From an uncultured Clostridia bacterium (GTDB lineage: Bacteria > Bacillota > Clostridia > Oscillospirales > Acutalibacteraceae), in the NCBI GenBank assembly GCA_946004305.1, contig CAMFZJ010000053.1:1-8964 (forward strand): a DNA stretch of 8,964 nt, written 5' to 3'. The notes under the pieces were generated by a model, which saw only the letters and a program-made list of their open reading frames with translations, did not search any database and was not told the DNA's origin. Made by a program: the position numbers and the translations under genes. This document shows positions 1 through 7,346 of this stretch, piece by piece. Each line of letters begins with the position of its first letter. The stretch's first letter is position 1.

Positions 1-87
1 AGAGACAGCATATATTTCTTATTTAGAATATTAACTTGTACTTCCTAAAATTCAGGTGTAGAAAAAACAATGAATTTTATGTGTATT

Positions 88-116
88 TTGACAAATAAAA
101 TTATTATTTAGATAAA
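88..116 (+). promoter_or_regulatory. Candidate sigma-A promoter for the LysM gene
   Basis: A perfect -35 box TTGACA (88-93) is followed after 17 bp by GATAAA (111-116), a 4/6 match to TATAAT. Transcription would start near 122 and give an untranslated leader of roughly 90 nt before the LysM start at 215. The surrounding DNA is so AT-rich that -10-like hexamers occur by chance, so the -35 box is the stronger half of this call. Confidence 0.45.
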
Positions 117-204
117 GTGTTACTAAAATATATACAAAACTGATGTATTCTCTCTATTGAAAATTTATCACACAATATATTTTTATGTGTATTCTATAAT
201 GATT

Positions 205-209
205 GGAGG
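205..209 (+). promoter_or_regulatory. Ribosome binding site that sets the LysM start
   Basis: GGAGG lies 5 nt before the ATG at 215. An in-frame TTG at 203 overlaps this Shine-Dalgarno sequence and therefore cannot be the start that the sequence serves. Confidence 0.85.
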
Positions 210-214
210 TTATT

Positions 215-523
215 ATGGAAACTGTAGATTATGTTGTTAGAAAAGGCAACACTCTGTTTGGTATTGCACAATTTTTCGGTACTACTGTTGAGAAAATACT
301 TTCTATAAATCAGATTCCTGATCCTAATATGGTTTATGTGGGACAAAAACTTAAAATACCGGTAGATACTGAAATTGAAACAGGATATATATATGTAACA
401 AGACCGGGTGATACATTGTGGTCAATTGCTCAGAGATTTGGCACAACAGTAGAGAATATTGTGAGAAACAACTCAATTTCTAACCCAAACATAATATATC
501 CGGGTACCAGATTATATATTTAA
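215..523 (+). CDS. Small protein with two LysM domains
   Basis: This is a 102-residue protein made almost entirely of two LysM modules, at about residues 6-49 and 60-102, joined by a roughly 10-residue linker (VDTEIETGYI). Both carry the family pattern: YVVRKGNTLFGIAQFFGTT in the first and YVTRPGDTLWSIAQRFGTT in the second, each followed by a NxI..PN..Y.G..L.I ending. LysM domains bind N-acetylglucosamine-containing glycans, chiefly peptidoglycan. There is no signal peptide, membrane segment or catalytic domain, so how or whether it leaves the cytoplasm is unclear. Small LysM proteins of Firmicutes can be associated with spore coats or the cell wall, but nothing here proves either role. The two modules look like a tandem duplication. 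The gene stands alone on the plus strand, convergent with rpoD. Confidence 0.9.
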   Translation: METVDYVVRKGNTLFGIAQFFGTTVEKILSINQIPDPNMVYVGQKLKIPVDTEIETGYIYVTRPGDTLWSIAQRFGTTVENIVRNNSISNPNIIYPGTRLYI

Positions 524-547
524 ACAGGCTGTCAACGACAGCCTGTT
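523..547 (+). terminator. Hairpin between convergent LysM and rpoD genes
   Basis: A perfect 11-bp inverted repeat (AACAGGCTGTC / GACAGCCTGTT) with a 3-nt loop begins at the LysM stop codon. On the plus strand a T5 run follows at 555-559, about 7 nt after the stem. On the minus strand the stem is followed by TTTAAATATATAAT, which is only loosely T-rich. It probably terminates the LysM transcript and may also serve as the end of the rpoD operon from the other side. The offset T tract makes it a less than ideal intrinsic terminator. Confidence 0.7.
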
Positions 548-608
548 ACATATGTTTTTATTCTAATGAAATATTAATTGGATTTTCGTGATTATATAAA
601 CATCAAAA

Positions 609-1703
609 TCAGTCAAGATAATCCTTAAGCTTTTTACTGCGGGATGGATGTCTTAGCTTTCTTAAAGCTTTGGCTTCAATCTGTCTGATACGCTCACGGG
701 TTACCTGAAACTCAGTACCAACCTCCTCAAGGGTACGGCTCTTTCCGTCTTCAAGACCAAAACGGAGTTTCAAAACCTTTGCTTCTCTTGGGGTAAGTGT
801 TGAGAGCACCTCCTGAAGCTGTTCCTTAAGAAGTGCGTGTGAAGCCTCATCAGCAGGAGCAGGAGTATCGCTATCCGGAATAAAGTCGCCTAGGTGGCTG
901 TCCTCCTCTTCACCGATTGGTGTTTCCAAAGAAACAGGTTCCTGTGCTACTCTTACAATTTCTCTTACCTTATCTACAGACATATCAAGCTTTTCTGCAA
1001 TTTCTTCAGCAGTTGGCTCGTGGCCTTTTTCGTGGAGAATCTGTGTTGAAACCTTTTTTACCTTATTTATTGTTTCAACCATATGAACAGGGATTCTTAT
1101 TGTACGTGCCTGATCTGCAATCGCTCTTGTGATAGCCTGACGTATCCACCATGTTGCATAGGTGGAAAACTTAAATCCTTTTGTATAGTCAAACTTTTCT
1201 ACAGCCTTAATAAGACCAAGGTTACCTTCCTGAATTAAATCAAGGAACTGCATTCCACGTCCTAAATACCTTTTTGCAATACTTACAACAAGCCTTAGGT
1301 TGGCTTCTGACAAACGCTTCTTAGCATTAAGGTCGCCGTCTGCAATTCTTATTGCCAAGTCAACCTCCTCTTCGGGAGTAAGAAGAGGAACACGTCCGAT
1401 TTCTTTCAGATAAACCTTTACAGGGTCATCAGTTGATATCAATTCTCCTGAATCGGAATCCGGATCATCCGTTCTTTTTTCTGTTATTCCTTCAATATCC
1501 TCAATCGAAAGATTTTCAACGTCTTCTTCAATAATCTCAATACCCTGCTGTTCAAGTGAATCATAGAGTTTTTCGATCTCTTCAGGTTTAAACTCTATTT
1601 CACCCAATGCTTCGATTATTTCGTCATTTGTAAGGTTTCCCTTCAGCTTTCCTAATTCGGTTAGGTCTTTGAATATTGATTTTTTATCCTGCTGTCCTGT
1701 CAT
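609..1703 (-). CDS. rpoD: RNA polymerase principal sigma factor (sigma-70/SigA)
   Basis: This housekeeping sigma factor binds RNA polymerase core and recognises -10/-35 promoters. The 364-residue length fits the shorter Firmicute SigA form. Regions in order: an N-terminal 1.1-like segment (about 10-65, with LYDSLEQQGIEII); an acidic linker; region 1.2 (about 92-120, DDPVKVYLKEIGRVPLLTPE); region 2 (about 134-207), including NLRLVVSIAKRY, the core-binding DLIQEGNLGLIKAVEKFD and the -10-reading YATWWIRQAITRAIADQ; region 3 (about 207-280); and region 4 (about 290-364), with the -35-reading helix-turn-helix RTLEEVGTEFQVTRERIRQI. The large non-conserved insert seen in proteobacterial RpoD is absent. 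A GGAGAGGA site (1711-1718) lies 7 nt before the ATG. It starts 21 bp after dnaG and is the last gene of that operon. Confidence 0.98.
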   Translation of the reverse strand: MTGQQDKKSIFKDLTELGKLKGNLTNDEIIEALGEIEFKPEEIEKLYDSLEQQGIEIIEEDVENLSIEDIEGITEKRTDDPDSDSGELISTDDPVKVYLKEIGRVPLLTPEEEVDLAIRIADGDLNAKKRLSEANLRLVVSIAKRYLGRGMQFLDLIQEGNLGLIKAVEKFDYTKGFKFSTYATWWIRQAITRAIADQARTIRIPVHMVETINKVKKVSTQILHEKGHEPTAEEIAEKLDMSVDKVREIVRVAQEPVSLETPIGEEEDSHLGDFIPDSDTPAPADEASHALLKEQLQEVLSTLTPREAKVLKLRFGLEDGKSRTLEEVGTEFQVTRERIRQIEAKALRKLRHPSRSKKLKDYLD

Positions 1704-1724
1704 ACGAATTTCCTCTCCATTTCA

Positions 1725-3491
1725 TCATTGATGATTGTCTTTTAATCTTCTGAGTCGTTCCTGAATATCCTCCATTGACGCATTACCTGCGTCTTTTGTT
1801 TTATATTTCAAAAACTCATCATTTATTACATCTATGTATTCCTGCATTGATTTATCAGTAGCAATCTGAGTAGAATAAGAGTTGGCAATTTGATATATCT
1901 TTGCAGCTTCTTCTGTTGTAAAATCTCCGGAAACAGTTGTGAGAGGATCCTTACCCTCCTTAATTCTGTCACGGATATAAATATATAGCTTTTTGTTAAA
2001 GGCTGTCTGAAACTTATCATCGCTAAGCTTAGAATTTACATAAGAAATCCTGTCAGGATGCTTAATAATGTAGGCTATTAAAGCTTCCTCGGCAGCTGTT
2101 ACTCTGGGCTTTTGATAACGGTCGGTATTAACTTTATCATCTCTGCCATTTAGCCTGCTTTGGATTCCTCGAAATTCTTTTGTGCGTTTTTCTTTGTACC
2201 GTTTGCTGACTTGCTTTTTAAGTTGCTGCATTACAGCTTCTTTTGATACTCCGATTTCGGCACTAAGCTTTGAGGCATAAACCTCTTGTTCAACAGCATT
2301 GTCTAAGGTTGCCAGAATTTTAACTGCCTCGTTAAGATATGAAACCTTATCCTCAGAAGCTTCCATATTAAATTTGCTTTTGGCTTTACTAAGCCTATAT
2401 TCTATATCATTACCGCTTCTTTCGATTACATTCCTAAAAGCTTGTCCGCCCTTATCGCCCTTTCCTCTGAGAAACTCGTCAGGGTCTTTTCCCTGAGGTA
2501 TTGAAATTACCTTTATTGAAAGTCCGGCATTTCTCAGAAGTTCAATAGCTCTTTGGGTTGCTTTTTGTCCCGCTTCATCAGCGTCATAGCAGATAATCAC
2601 CTCATCAGCGTAACGCTTCATAAGAAGTGCCTGTTCTGATGTAAGGGCAGTACCAAGGGTTGCAACTGCGTTTTGTATTCCTGCCTGATTTACAGCAATA
2701 ACGTCCATATATCCCTCACAGAGGATTAGTGTTCTGCTGCCTGTATTCTTTGCATTATTCAGAGAAAACAGGTTTGCGCTTTTCTTAAACACAGGGGTGT
2801 CGGAAGTATTGAGATACTTTGGCTTTTCATCTGTAAGTATCCTGCCACCAAAGGCAATTACATTTCCTCGTAAATCAATAATAGGAAACATTACTCTATC
2901 GTTAAATCGGTCATAAATACTATTGCTTCTTTTGCTTTGAAAAGCAAGATTTGCCGCAACAATTTCAGAATTTTTGAAGCCCAAGGATTTAAGGTGGTTA
3001 CACAAAGAAAATCTGTCTGAGTCTGCATAGCCAAGCCCAAAATGCTTTATGGTAGTATCCGCAAGCTCCCTGCTGTGAAAATATGAAAGGCCTTTTTCCC
3101 CTATAGGACTGTAAAGCTGTTTATGGAAAAACCTGGCAGCCTGACGATTTGCTTCATAAATTCTTTTTCTAAGCTGTGACATACTGTCATCAAAGGTGTT
3201 TTCAGGCATTTCCATACCTGCCCTTTGAGCTAGGAATTTGACGGCATCAATATAATCAAGATTCTCGATTTTCATTATAAAGGTGATTATATCTCCACCA
3301 ACACCACAGCCAAAGCAGTAAAATGAGCCGTTTTCCGTATATATATTAAAAGAGGGAGTTTTCTCGCCGTGGAAAGGGCATAATCCTACCATATTTCTGC
3401 CACGTCTTGCAAGATTCATATAAGACGAAGCAACTTCGGTTATATCGTTACGCATTTTTAATTCCTGCAAAAAGCCTTCAGGTAACGGCAT
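1725..3491 (-). CDS. dnaG: DNA primase
   Basis: DNA primase synthesises RNA primers for Okazaki fragments at the replication fork and works with the replicative helicase. The 588 residues show the full DnaG layout. The N-terminal CHC2 zinc-binding domain has C38, H41, C59 and C62. The polymerase core carries YDRFNDRVMFPI (about 193-204) and FGGRIL. The Toprim fold holds the acidic metal ligands in LCEGYMDV (E259) and YDADEAG (D303, D305), with PQGKDPDEF after it. The C-terminal region, from about 460, is the expected helicase-binding domain and is, as usual, weakly conserved. No catalytic residue is missing. The start is supported by AAGGAGGG (3497-3504), 5 nt before the ATG. It is 83 bp downstream of yigZ and 21 bp upstream of rpoD. 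Confidence 0.98.
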   Translation of the reverse strand: MPLPEGFLQELKMRNDITEVASSYMNLARRGRNMVGLCPFHGEKTPSFNIYTENGSFYCFGCGVGGDIITFIMKIENLDYIDAVKFLAQRAGMEMPENTFDDSMSQLRKRIYEANRQAARFFHKQLYSPIGEKGLSYFHSRELADTTIKHFGLGYADSDRFSLCNHLKSLGFKNSEIVAANLAFQSKRSNSIYDRFNDRVMFPIIDLRGNVIAFGGRILTDEKPKYLNTSDTPVFKKSANLFSLNNAKNTGSRTLILCEGYMDVIAVNQAGIQNAVATLGTALTSEQALLMKRYADEVIICYDADEAGQKATQRAIELLRNAGLSIKVISIPQGKDPDEFLRGKGDKGGQAFRNVIERSGNDIEYRLSKAKSKFNMEASEDKVSYLNEAVKILATLDNAVEQEVYASKLSAEIGVSKEAVMQQLKKQVSKRYKEKRTKEFRGIQSRLNGRDDKVNTDRYQKPRVTAAEEALIAYIIKHPDRISYVNSKLSDDKFQTAFNKKLYIYIRDRIKEGKDPLTTVSGDFTTEEAAKIYQIANSYSTQIATDKSMQEYIDVINDEFLKYKTKDAGNASMEDIQERLRRLKDNHQ

Positions 3492-3574
3492 TATATCCCT
3501 CCTTACGATTATATATACGACAAAAAATCTCTTTTTCCTAGAAAAAATAAAAATTTTTAAAATATTTTACGGTT

Positions 3575-4201
3575 TTATGGCTTTTCGTAGTAGTCTTGTG
3601 AAATTACCTCTGTTGAAATTTCACCGGCTGTTGCATCTGCCAATGCTTTATTAAGGGAGTGAACTAAATCTACCGGCATATGGAAATCAATAATTACATT
3701 GTCGGCAAAATCGCAGTTATCAACATAACCGCCATTTTGCATAATAAGGGTGTTTATCTTTCCGTACTGATTGTATGAACAAATAATCTGACATTTGCCG
3801 CAAAGCTCCATTGTTATTATTCCGGAAGCATTCAGGGCGAGCTTTGAGCCGGTGGAATATGCTCTGACAAGCCCTCCTGTGCCCAAAAGCACACCGCCGA
3901 AATATCTTGTTACAACCACCACAACGTCAACTACCTGATTTTTTAGAATAACATCAAGCACAGGCATTCCGGCAGTTCCCTGGGGCTCCCCGTCATCGCT
4001 GTATCGCTTTATCTGACCTTGTCTTAAGCAGTAGGCGTAGACATTGTGCTTAGCGTCCCAATGGTCTTTCTTAATTGTGTTTATAAATTCTATAGCCTGT
4101 TCCTCAGTTGTAACAGGCTTACAGTAGCCTATAAATCTGGAGCGCTTTTCAACAAACTCATCCTGTGACATTTGCCTAACAGTTTTATAGCTTTTTTCCA
4201 T
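3575..4201 (-). CDS. yigZ: YigZ/IMPACT family protein
   Basis: This 208-residue protein belongs to the conserved YigZ/IMPACT (UPF0029) family. The N-terminal IMPACT domain (about residues 15-125) has the signature blocks DHWDAKHNVYAY (46-57), SDDGEPQGTAGMPVL (68-82) and VTRYFGGVLLGTGGLVRAY (97-115). The C-terminal part (about 135-200) matches the small ferredoxin-like domain usual in bacterial members. The eukaryotic relative IMPACT regulates the Gcn2 kinase; the bacterial role is not settled, so no reaction is assigned. The ATG is preceded by GGTGG (4209-4213), 7 nt upstream. It lies just after the rpmE terminator and just before dnaG. There is no room for a promoter between that terminator and its Shine-Dalgarno site, so its transcription source is unclear. 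Confidence 0.93.
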   Translation of the reverse strand: MEKSYKTVRQMSQDEFVEKRSRFIGYCKPVTTEEQAIEFINTIKKDHWDAKHNVYAYCLRQGQIKRYSDDGEPQGTAGMPVLDVILKNQVVDVVVVVTRYFGGVLLGTGGLVRAYSTGSKLALNASGIITMELCGKCQIICSYNQYGKINTLIMQNGGYVDNCDFADNVIIDFHMPVDLVHSLNKALADATAGEISTEVISQDYYEKP

Positions 4202-4218
4202 TTAAACACCACCTATAC

Positions 4219-4247
4219 AAAAAGGCGGCACCTATGTGCCGCCTTTT
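4219..4247 (-). terminator. Intrinsic terminator of rpmE
   Basis: A perfect 12-bp inverted repeat, AAAAGGCGGCAC / GTGCCGCCTTTT (4220-4231 and 4236-4247), with a 4-nt loop. On the minus strand it is followed directly by a T5 run that includes 4219-4223. It begins 17 bp after the rpmE stop codon. The GC-rich core with a flanking U tract is a textbook Rho-independent terminator. Confidence 0.93.
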
Positions 4248-4264
4248 AACAACTGATTTGAAAA

Positions 4265-4465
4265 TTATTTCATAGAGAAACGCTTTTTAAATCTGTCAAC
4301 ACGTCCACCTGTGTCAACTAACTTCTGCTTACCTGTGAAGAATGGATGACATTTTGAGCAAACTTCAACACGGATATCCTTCTTAGTTGAACCAGTTTCA
4401 ATTACATTACCGCAAGCACAAGTGATTGTTGTCTGTTCATAATTTGGATGTATATCTTTTTTCAT
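4265..4465 (-). CDS. rpmE: 50S ribosomal protein L31 (zinc-binding form)
   Basis: L31 is a small protein of the large ribosomal subunit that contributes to the bridge with the 30S head. The 66-residue product begins MKKDIHPNYEQ, the usual L31 N-terminus, and carries CHPFFTGKQ and TGGRVDRFKKRF. The four cysteines C16, C18, C36 and C39 mark the zinc-binding (C+) version rather than the zinc-free paralogue. I place the start at the ATG ending at 4465: an in-frame GTG at 4474 lies inside the Shine-Dalgarno sequence GAGGTG (4472-4477), which sits 6 nt from the ATG. It has its own promoter and terminator, so it is probably mainly monocistronic. Confidence 0.97.
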   Translation of the reverse strand: MKKDIHPNYEQTTITCACGNVIETGSTKKDIRVEVCSKCHPFFTGKQKLVDTGGRVDRFKKRFSMK

Positions 4466-4471
4466 TTTATT

Positions 4472-4477
4472 CACCTC
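4472..4477 (-). promoter_or_regulatory. Ribosome binding site that sets the rpmE start
   Basis: GAGGTG on the minus strand lies 6 nt before the ATG at 4465-4463. Its own GTG is in frame with rpmE, which creates a false upstream start three codons long. Confidence 0.85.
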
Positions 4478-4506
4478 ATTCGGGATAGAGTCAAATTAAC
4501 ATTAGA

Positions 4507-4535
4507 ATTATACTATAATTGTTTGTAAAATGCAA
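4507..4535 (-). promoter_or_regulatory. Sigma-A promoter of rpmE
   Basis: On the minus strand TTGCAT (4535-4530) is followed after exactly 17 bp by a perfect TATAAT (4512-4507). Transcription would start near 4500 and leave a leader of about 35 nt that contains the rpmE Shine-Dalgarno sequence. This is the clearest promoter in the window. The leader looks too short for the structured L31 leader motifs known in some bacteria. Confidence 0.85.
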
Positions 4536-4572
4536 GTAGATTTTCAATATTTTTGAAAAATAATTGAAAAAT

Positions 4573-5382
4573 TTATCGTGAGTTCAAATATGACTTATAT
4601 TCATCAAGGCACATATTGAGGCTTTGCATTAGTTTTGCATTGTCCTTGCCAACATATCTGAAAACATGGAATGTAGGCTTCATAGATGTTTTACCTTCCT
4701 TTTCGGAAGTGTATCGTAAAACAAAACCATAGTTTATGCTGTTTTTTTCAAGCCATTTATATGCTGATGTTTCTCTGAAACTGCTGTATTTTTCTACTGT
4801 ATCAAAATACATCAACAGTCCCGTCTGATACTCACTTTCTCCGCCTTTGGGAGTAACAACCTGTGCTTTAGCCTGAGCTGTTACTTCACTTAGATTGTAG
4901 GTTTTTAAATACTTTTTGTAAGTATTGTTATAATTCTTTTGCTGGTCATCAAAAGAAACATATGCCTTTTTTACCACAAGCTCTACTCCCTCATTTTTAG
5001 CGTCAGCAATCATTTTCTCCAAATCTGCTGTAGCAAGGGTGTTGACTGAATATCCCTCATATTCCTTTAACCGGGGGATAAAATCTTTATCAACAGGATT
5101 GTTTTTATTTACAACTCTTAAAAGCTCCTGATTACTGTCAACAGGAGTATAAACCGTACTGTTAGTAAAATCATCTTTACTGTTGCCGTAGATTATAAAT
5201 CCTAAAGCAATACTGCCTACAAATAAAATCACAGCAAGTATGACAACTATAACACGGATAAGCTGTAAATGACTGATTCCCCTTTCAGAGTTTAGTTTTG
5301 AATTACCACTCAATGAACCGTATTTTCTAAAATTCCTCTTTCGGCTTTTGTCTTTAAACCCCTTGTAGGAATGATTGTACAT
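4573..5382 (-). CDS. Membrane-anchored VanY-like protein, probable pseudoenzyme
   Basis: The 269-residue protein has a lysine/arginine-rich cytoplasmic N-terminus (about 1-40), one membrane segment (about 41-65) and an extracellular domain. That domain resembles the VanY/M15B D-Ala-D-Ala carboxypeptidase fold: VNKNNPVDKDF (about 91-101), AYVSFDDQQ (140-148), GGESEYQTGLLMYF (180-193), WLEKNSINYGFVLRY (210-224) and HVFRYVG (239-245). In active enzymes the third block reads SxHxxGxAxD and the last E-P-W-H. Here the zinc histidine is Y185, the zinc aspartate is Y192, the last histidine position is V240 (with a His one place earlier), and the arginine of the YRS motif is V142. It is therefore probably catalytically dead and may bind cell-wall peptides or act as a scaffold. 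The ATG is 4 nt after the thrS stop; AAGGAG (5396-5401) is 13 nt away, longer than ideal. An in-frame TTG at 5409 overlapping thrS is an alternative start. Confidence 0.75.
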   Translation of the reverse strand: MYNHSYKGFKDKSRKRNFRKYGSLSGNSKLNSERGISHLQLIRVIVVILAVILFVGSIALGFIIYGNSKDDFTNSTVYTPVDSNQELLRVVNKNNPVDKDFIPRLKEYEGYSVNTLATADLEKMIADAKNEGVELVVKKAYVSFDDQQKNYNNTYKKYLKTYNLSEVTAQAKAQVVTPKGGESEYQTGLLMYFDTVEKYSSFRETSAYKWLEKNSINYGFVLRYTSEKEGKTSMKPTFHVFRYVGKDNAKLMQSLNMCLDEYKSYLNSR

Positions 5383-5386
5383 ATGG

Positions 5387-7330
5387 TTACTTAATCTCCT
5401 TAGAATCAATTTCCTCTACTGCCATTTTAATAAAGTCAGCAAGTGGCATTGAGCCTAAATCTCCTTGTTTTCTATGGCGTACAGAAACTGAGTTATTTTC
5501 AATATCTTTATCACCGATAACAAACATATATGGTATTTTTTCAAGCTGTGCTTCTCTGATTTTATATCCGATTTTCTCGCTTCGATCATCAATCTCAACA
5601 CGCATACCCTGAGCTTCAAGCTCCTTTTTAATATTGTAAACATAGTCAAGGTGACGGTCAGCTATGGGCAGAAGCTTAACCTGTACCGGAGCAAGCCACA
5701 TTGGGAATGCACCTGCATATTTTTCAATTAATAGAGCGAGTGTACGCTCATAGCAACCGATTGATGTTCTATGAATAATGTATGGATTTTTCTTTTTGCC
5801 GTCTTTGTCAACATATTCCATACCAAATTTTTCTGAAAGCATTTGGTCAACCTGGATTGTAATGAGTGTGTCCTCTTTGCCATATACATTCTTAATCTGA
5901 ATATCCAGCTTAGGACCGTAGAATGCAGCCTCGTCAATACCGATAACATATGGGATTTCAAGGTGATCCAGAATTTTCTGCATTGTACCTTGTGCTTCGT
6001 CCCATTGTTCAGGTGTGCCGATATATTTTTCTCTGTTGTTTGGATCCCATTGTGAAAAACGGTATGAAACATCTTCATAAAGTCCAACAGTCTTCAGCAT
6101 AAAGATTGCAAGCTCAAGACAACCTTTGAATTCATCTTCTAGCTGTTCAGGTGTACACATAAGGTGACCTTCAGAAATTGTAAACTGGCGAACACGGATA
6201 AGTCCGTGCATTTCACCGCTTGCTTCCTTTCTGAACAAGGTTGATGTTTCGTCATAACGAAGGGGTAAGTCACGATATGAGCGTTGGCGGTTAAGATATG
6301 CCTGATATTGGAAAGGACATGTCATTGGTCGCATTGCAAATACTTCGTCATCCTTTTCTTCGTCACCGATAATAAACATACCGTCCATATAGTGATCCCA
6401 GTGACCGCTGATTTTATATAGATCAGACTTAGCCATTAAAGGTGTTTTTGTAAGTTGCCAGCCTCTTCTTGCCTCTTCATCTTCAACAAAACGCTGTAAG
6501 AGCTGAATAATCTTAGCACCCTTTGGTAAAAGGATTGGCAAACCCTGACCGATATAATCAACTGTTGTGAATAAACCAAGCTCACGTCCAAGCTTATTAT
6601 GGTCACGGCTTTTTGCATCTTCCATCATTTGCAGATGTTCTTCAAGCATAGAAGCTTTAGGGAAAGCTACGCCATATACACGGCAAAGCTGTGCATTCTT
6701 TGCATCACCTCGCCAATATGCACCTGTGCAGTTGGTTAATGCAATTGCCTTAATAGCAGAAACATCCATAAGGTGGGGTCCTGCACAAAGGTCTGTGAAA
6801 TCATCCTGCTTATAAAAGCTGATTTTTTCACCTTTGTCTGAATGTTCCTTGCATAACTCAACCTTATATGGCTCGTCCATATCTTCCAAAAGCTTTACAG
6901 CTTCATCAGGGTCAAGCTCAAACTTCTCAACAGAAATTTTTGATTTAACAATCTTTTTCATTTCAGCTGTGATTTTTTCTAAATCCTCAGTTGTAAAAGG
7001 CTTTTTAACGTCAAAATCATAATAAAAGCCGTTGTCAACAGCAGGGCCGATTGCACATTTAGCGTCAGGATATAATCTTTTTACAGCCTGTGCAAGAACG
7101 TGGGAAGCAGTATGCCAAAATGCTTTTTTACCGTTATTATCGTCAAAGGTTAATAATTCAAGTTTACAATCCCTTGTTATGGGAGTTCGAAGATCAAAAA
7201 TCTCTCCGTCAATTTTTGCTACACATACAGACTTATACAAGCCCATTCCGATAGACTTAGCTATTTCAGCAGGAGTTATATTTTCCTCGTACTGATTAAC
7301 TACTCCACCCTTTAGTTCAACATTAATCAT
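5387..7330 (-). CDS. thrS: Threonine--tRNA ligase
   Basis: ThrS charges tRNA-Thr with threonine in the cytoplasm. All domains are present in 647 residues. The N-terminal TGS domain covers about 1-62. The second, editing domain holds the HxxxH pair H73/H77 and the C182-x3-H186 motif that clear mischarged Ser-tRNA-Thr. The class II catalytic core spans about 245-540, with motif 2 around FRKEASGEMHGL and zinc ligands C338, H389 and H520. The anticodon-binding domain starts at about 545 (VQVKLLPIADRHLDYV). The block after motif 2 reads RQFTISEGHLM, where E. coli has a TQDDAH-type sequence; the zinc histidine is kept. AAAGGAG (7340-7346) lies 9 nt before the ATG. A T-box leader controls it, and the VanY-like gene follows in the same direction. 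Confidence 0.98.
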   Translation of the reverse strand: MINVELKGGVVNQYEENITPAEIAKSIGMGLYKSVCVAKIDGEIFDLRTPITRDCKLELLTFDDNNGKKAFWHTASHVLAQAVKRLYPDAKCAIGPAVDNGFYYDFDVKKPFTTEDLEKITAEMKKIVKSKISVEKFELDPDEAVKLLEDMDEPYKVELCKEHSDKGEKISFYKQDDFTDLCAGPHLMDVSAIKAIALTNCTGAYWRGDAKNAQLCRVYGVAFPKASMLEEHLQMMEDAKSRDHNKLGRELGLFTTVDYIGQGLPILLPKGAKIIQLLQRFVEDEEARRGWQLTKTPLMAKSDLYKISGHWDHYMDGMFIIGDEEKDDEVFAMRPMTCPFQYQAYLNRQRSYRDLPLRYDETSTLFRKEASGEMHGLIRVRQFTISEGHLMCTPEQLEDEFKGCLELAIFMLKTVGLYEDVSYRFSQWDPNNREKYIGTPEQWDEAQGTMQKILDHLEIPYVIGIDEAAFYGPKLDIQIKNVYGKEDTLITIQVDQMLSEKFGMEYVDKDGKKKNPYIIHRTSIGCYERTLALLIEKYAGAFPMWLAPVQVKLLPIADRHLDYVYNIKKELEAQGMRVEIDDRSEKIGYKIREAQLEKIPYMFVIGDKDIENNSVSVRHRKQGDLGSMPLADFIKMAVEEIDSKEIK

Positions 7331-7346
7331 TGAATCCTACTCCTTT

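Noticed and set aside
195..200. Perfect TATAAT just before the LysM gene
   Set aside because: No -35 box lies at a proper distance, and transcription would begin within the Shine-Dalgarno sequence.
3505..3530. TATAAT on the minus strand upstream of dnaG as a promoter
   Set aside because: The hexamers 16-18 bp upstream are A-rich with no resemblance to TTGACA, and the predicted transcription start would fall inside the dnaG Shine-Dalgarno sequence.
3530..3562. AT-rich palindromes (AAAAATTTTT, TTTTTCCTAGAAAAA) between yigZ and dnaG
   Set aside because: Low-complexity A/T tracts form such palindromes by chance, and no stable GC-containing stem is present.
4541..4559. Inverted repeat TTTTCAA/TTGAAAA as terminator of the VanY-like gene
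   Set aside because: The 7-bp stem is almost all A-T, no T run follows on the minus strand, and it adjoins the rpmE -35 box; no convincing terminator for the thrS unit was found.
5728..7295. Several open frames of 60-120 codons inside thrS on both strands
   Set aside because: They lie entirely within the well-supported thrS coding sequence, lack ribosome sites and encode low-complexity or unrecognisable products.
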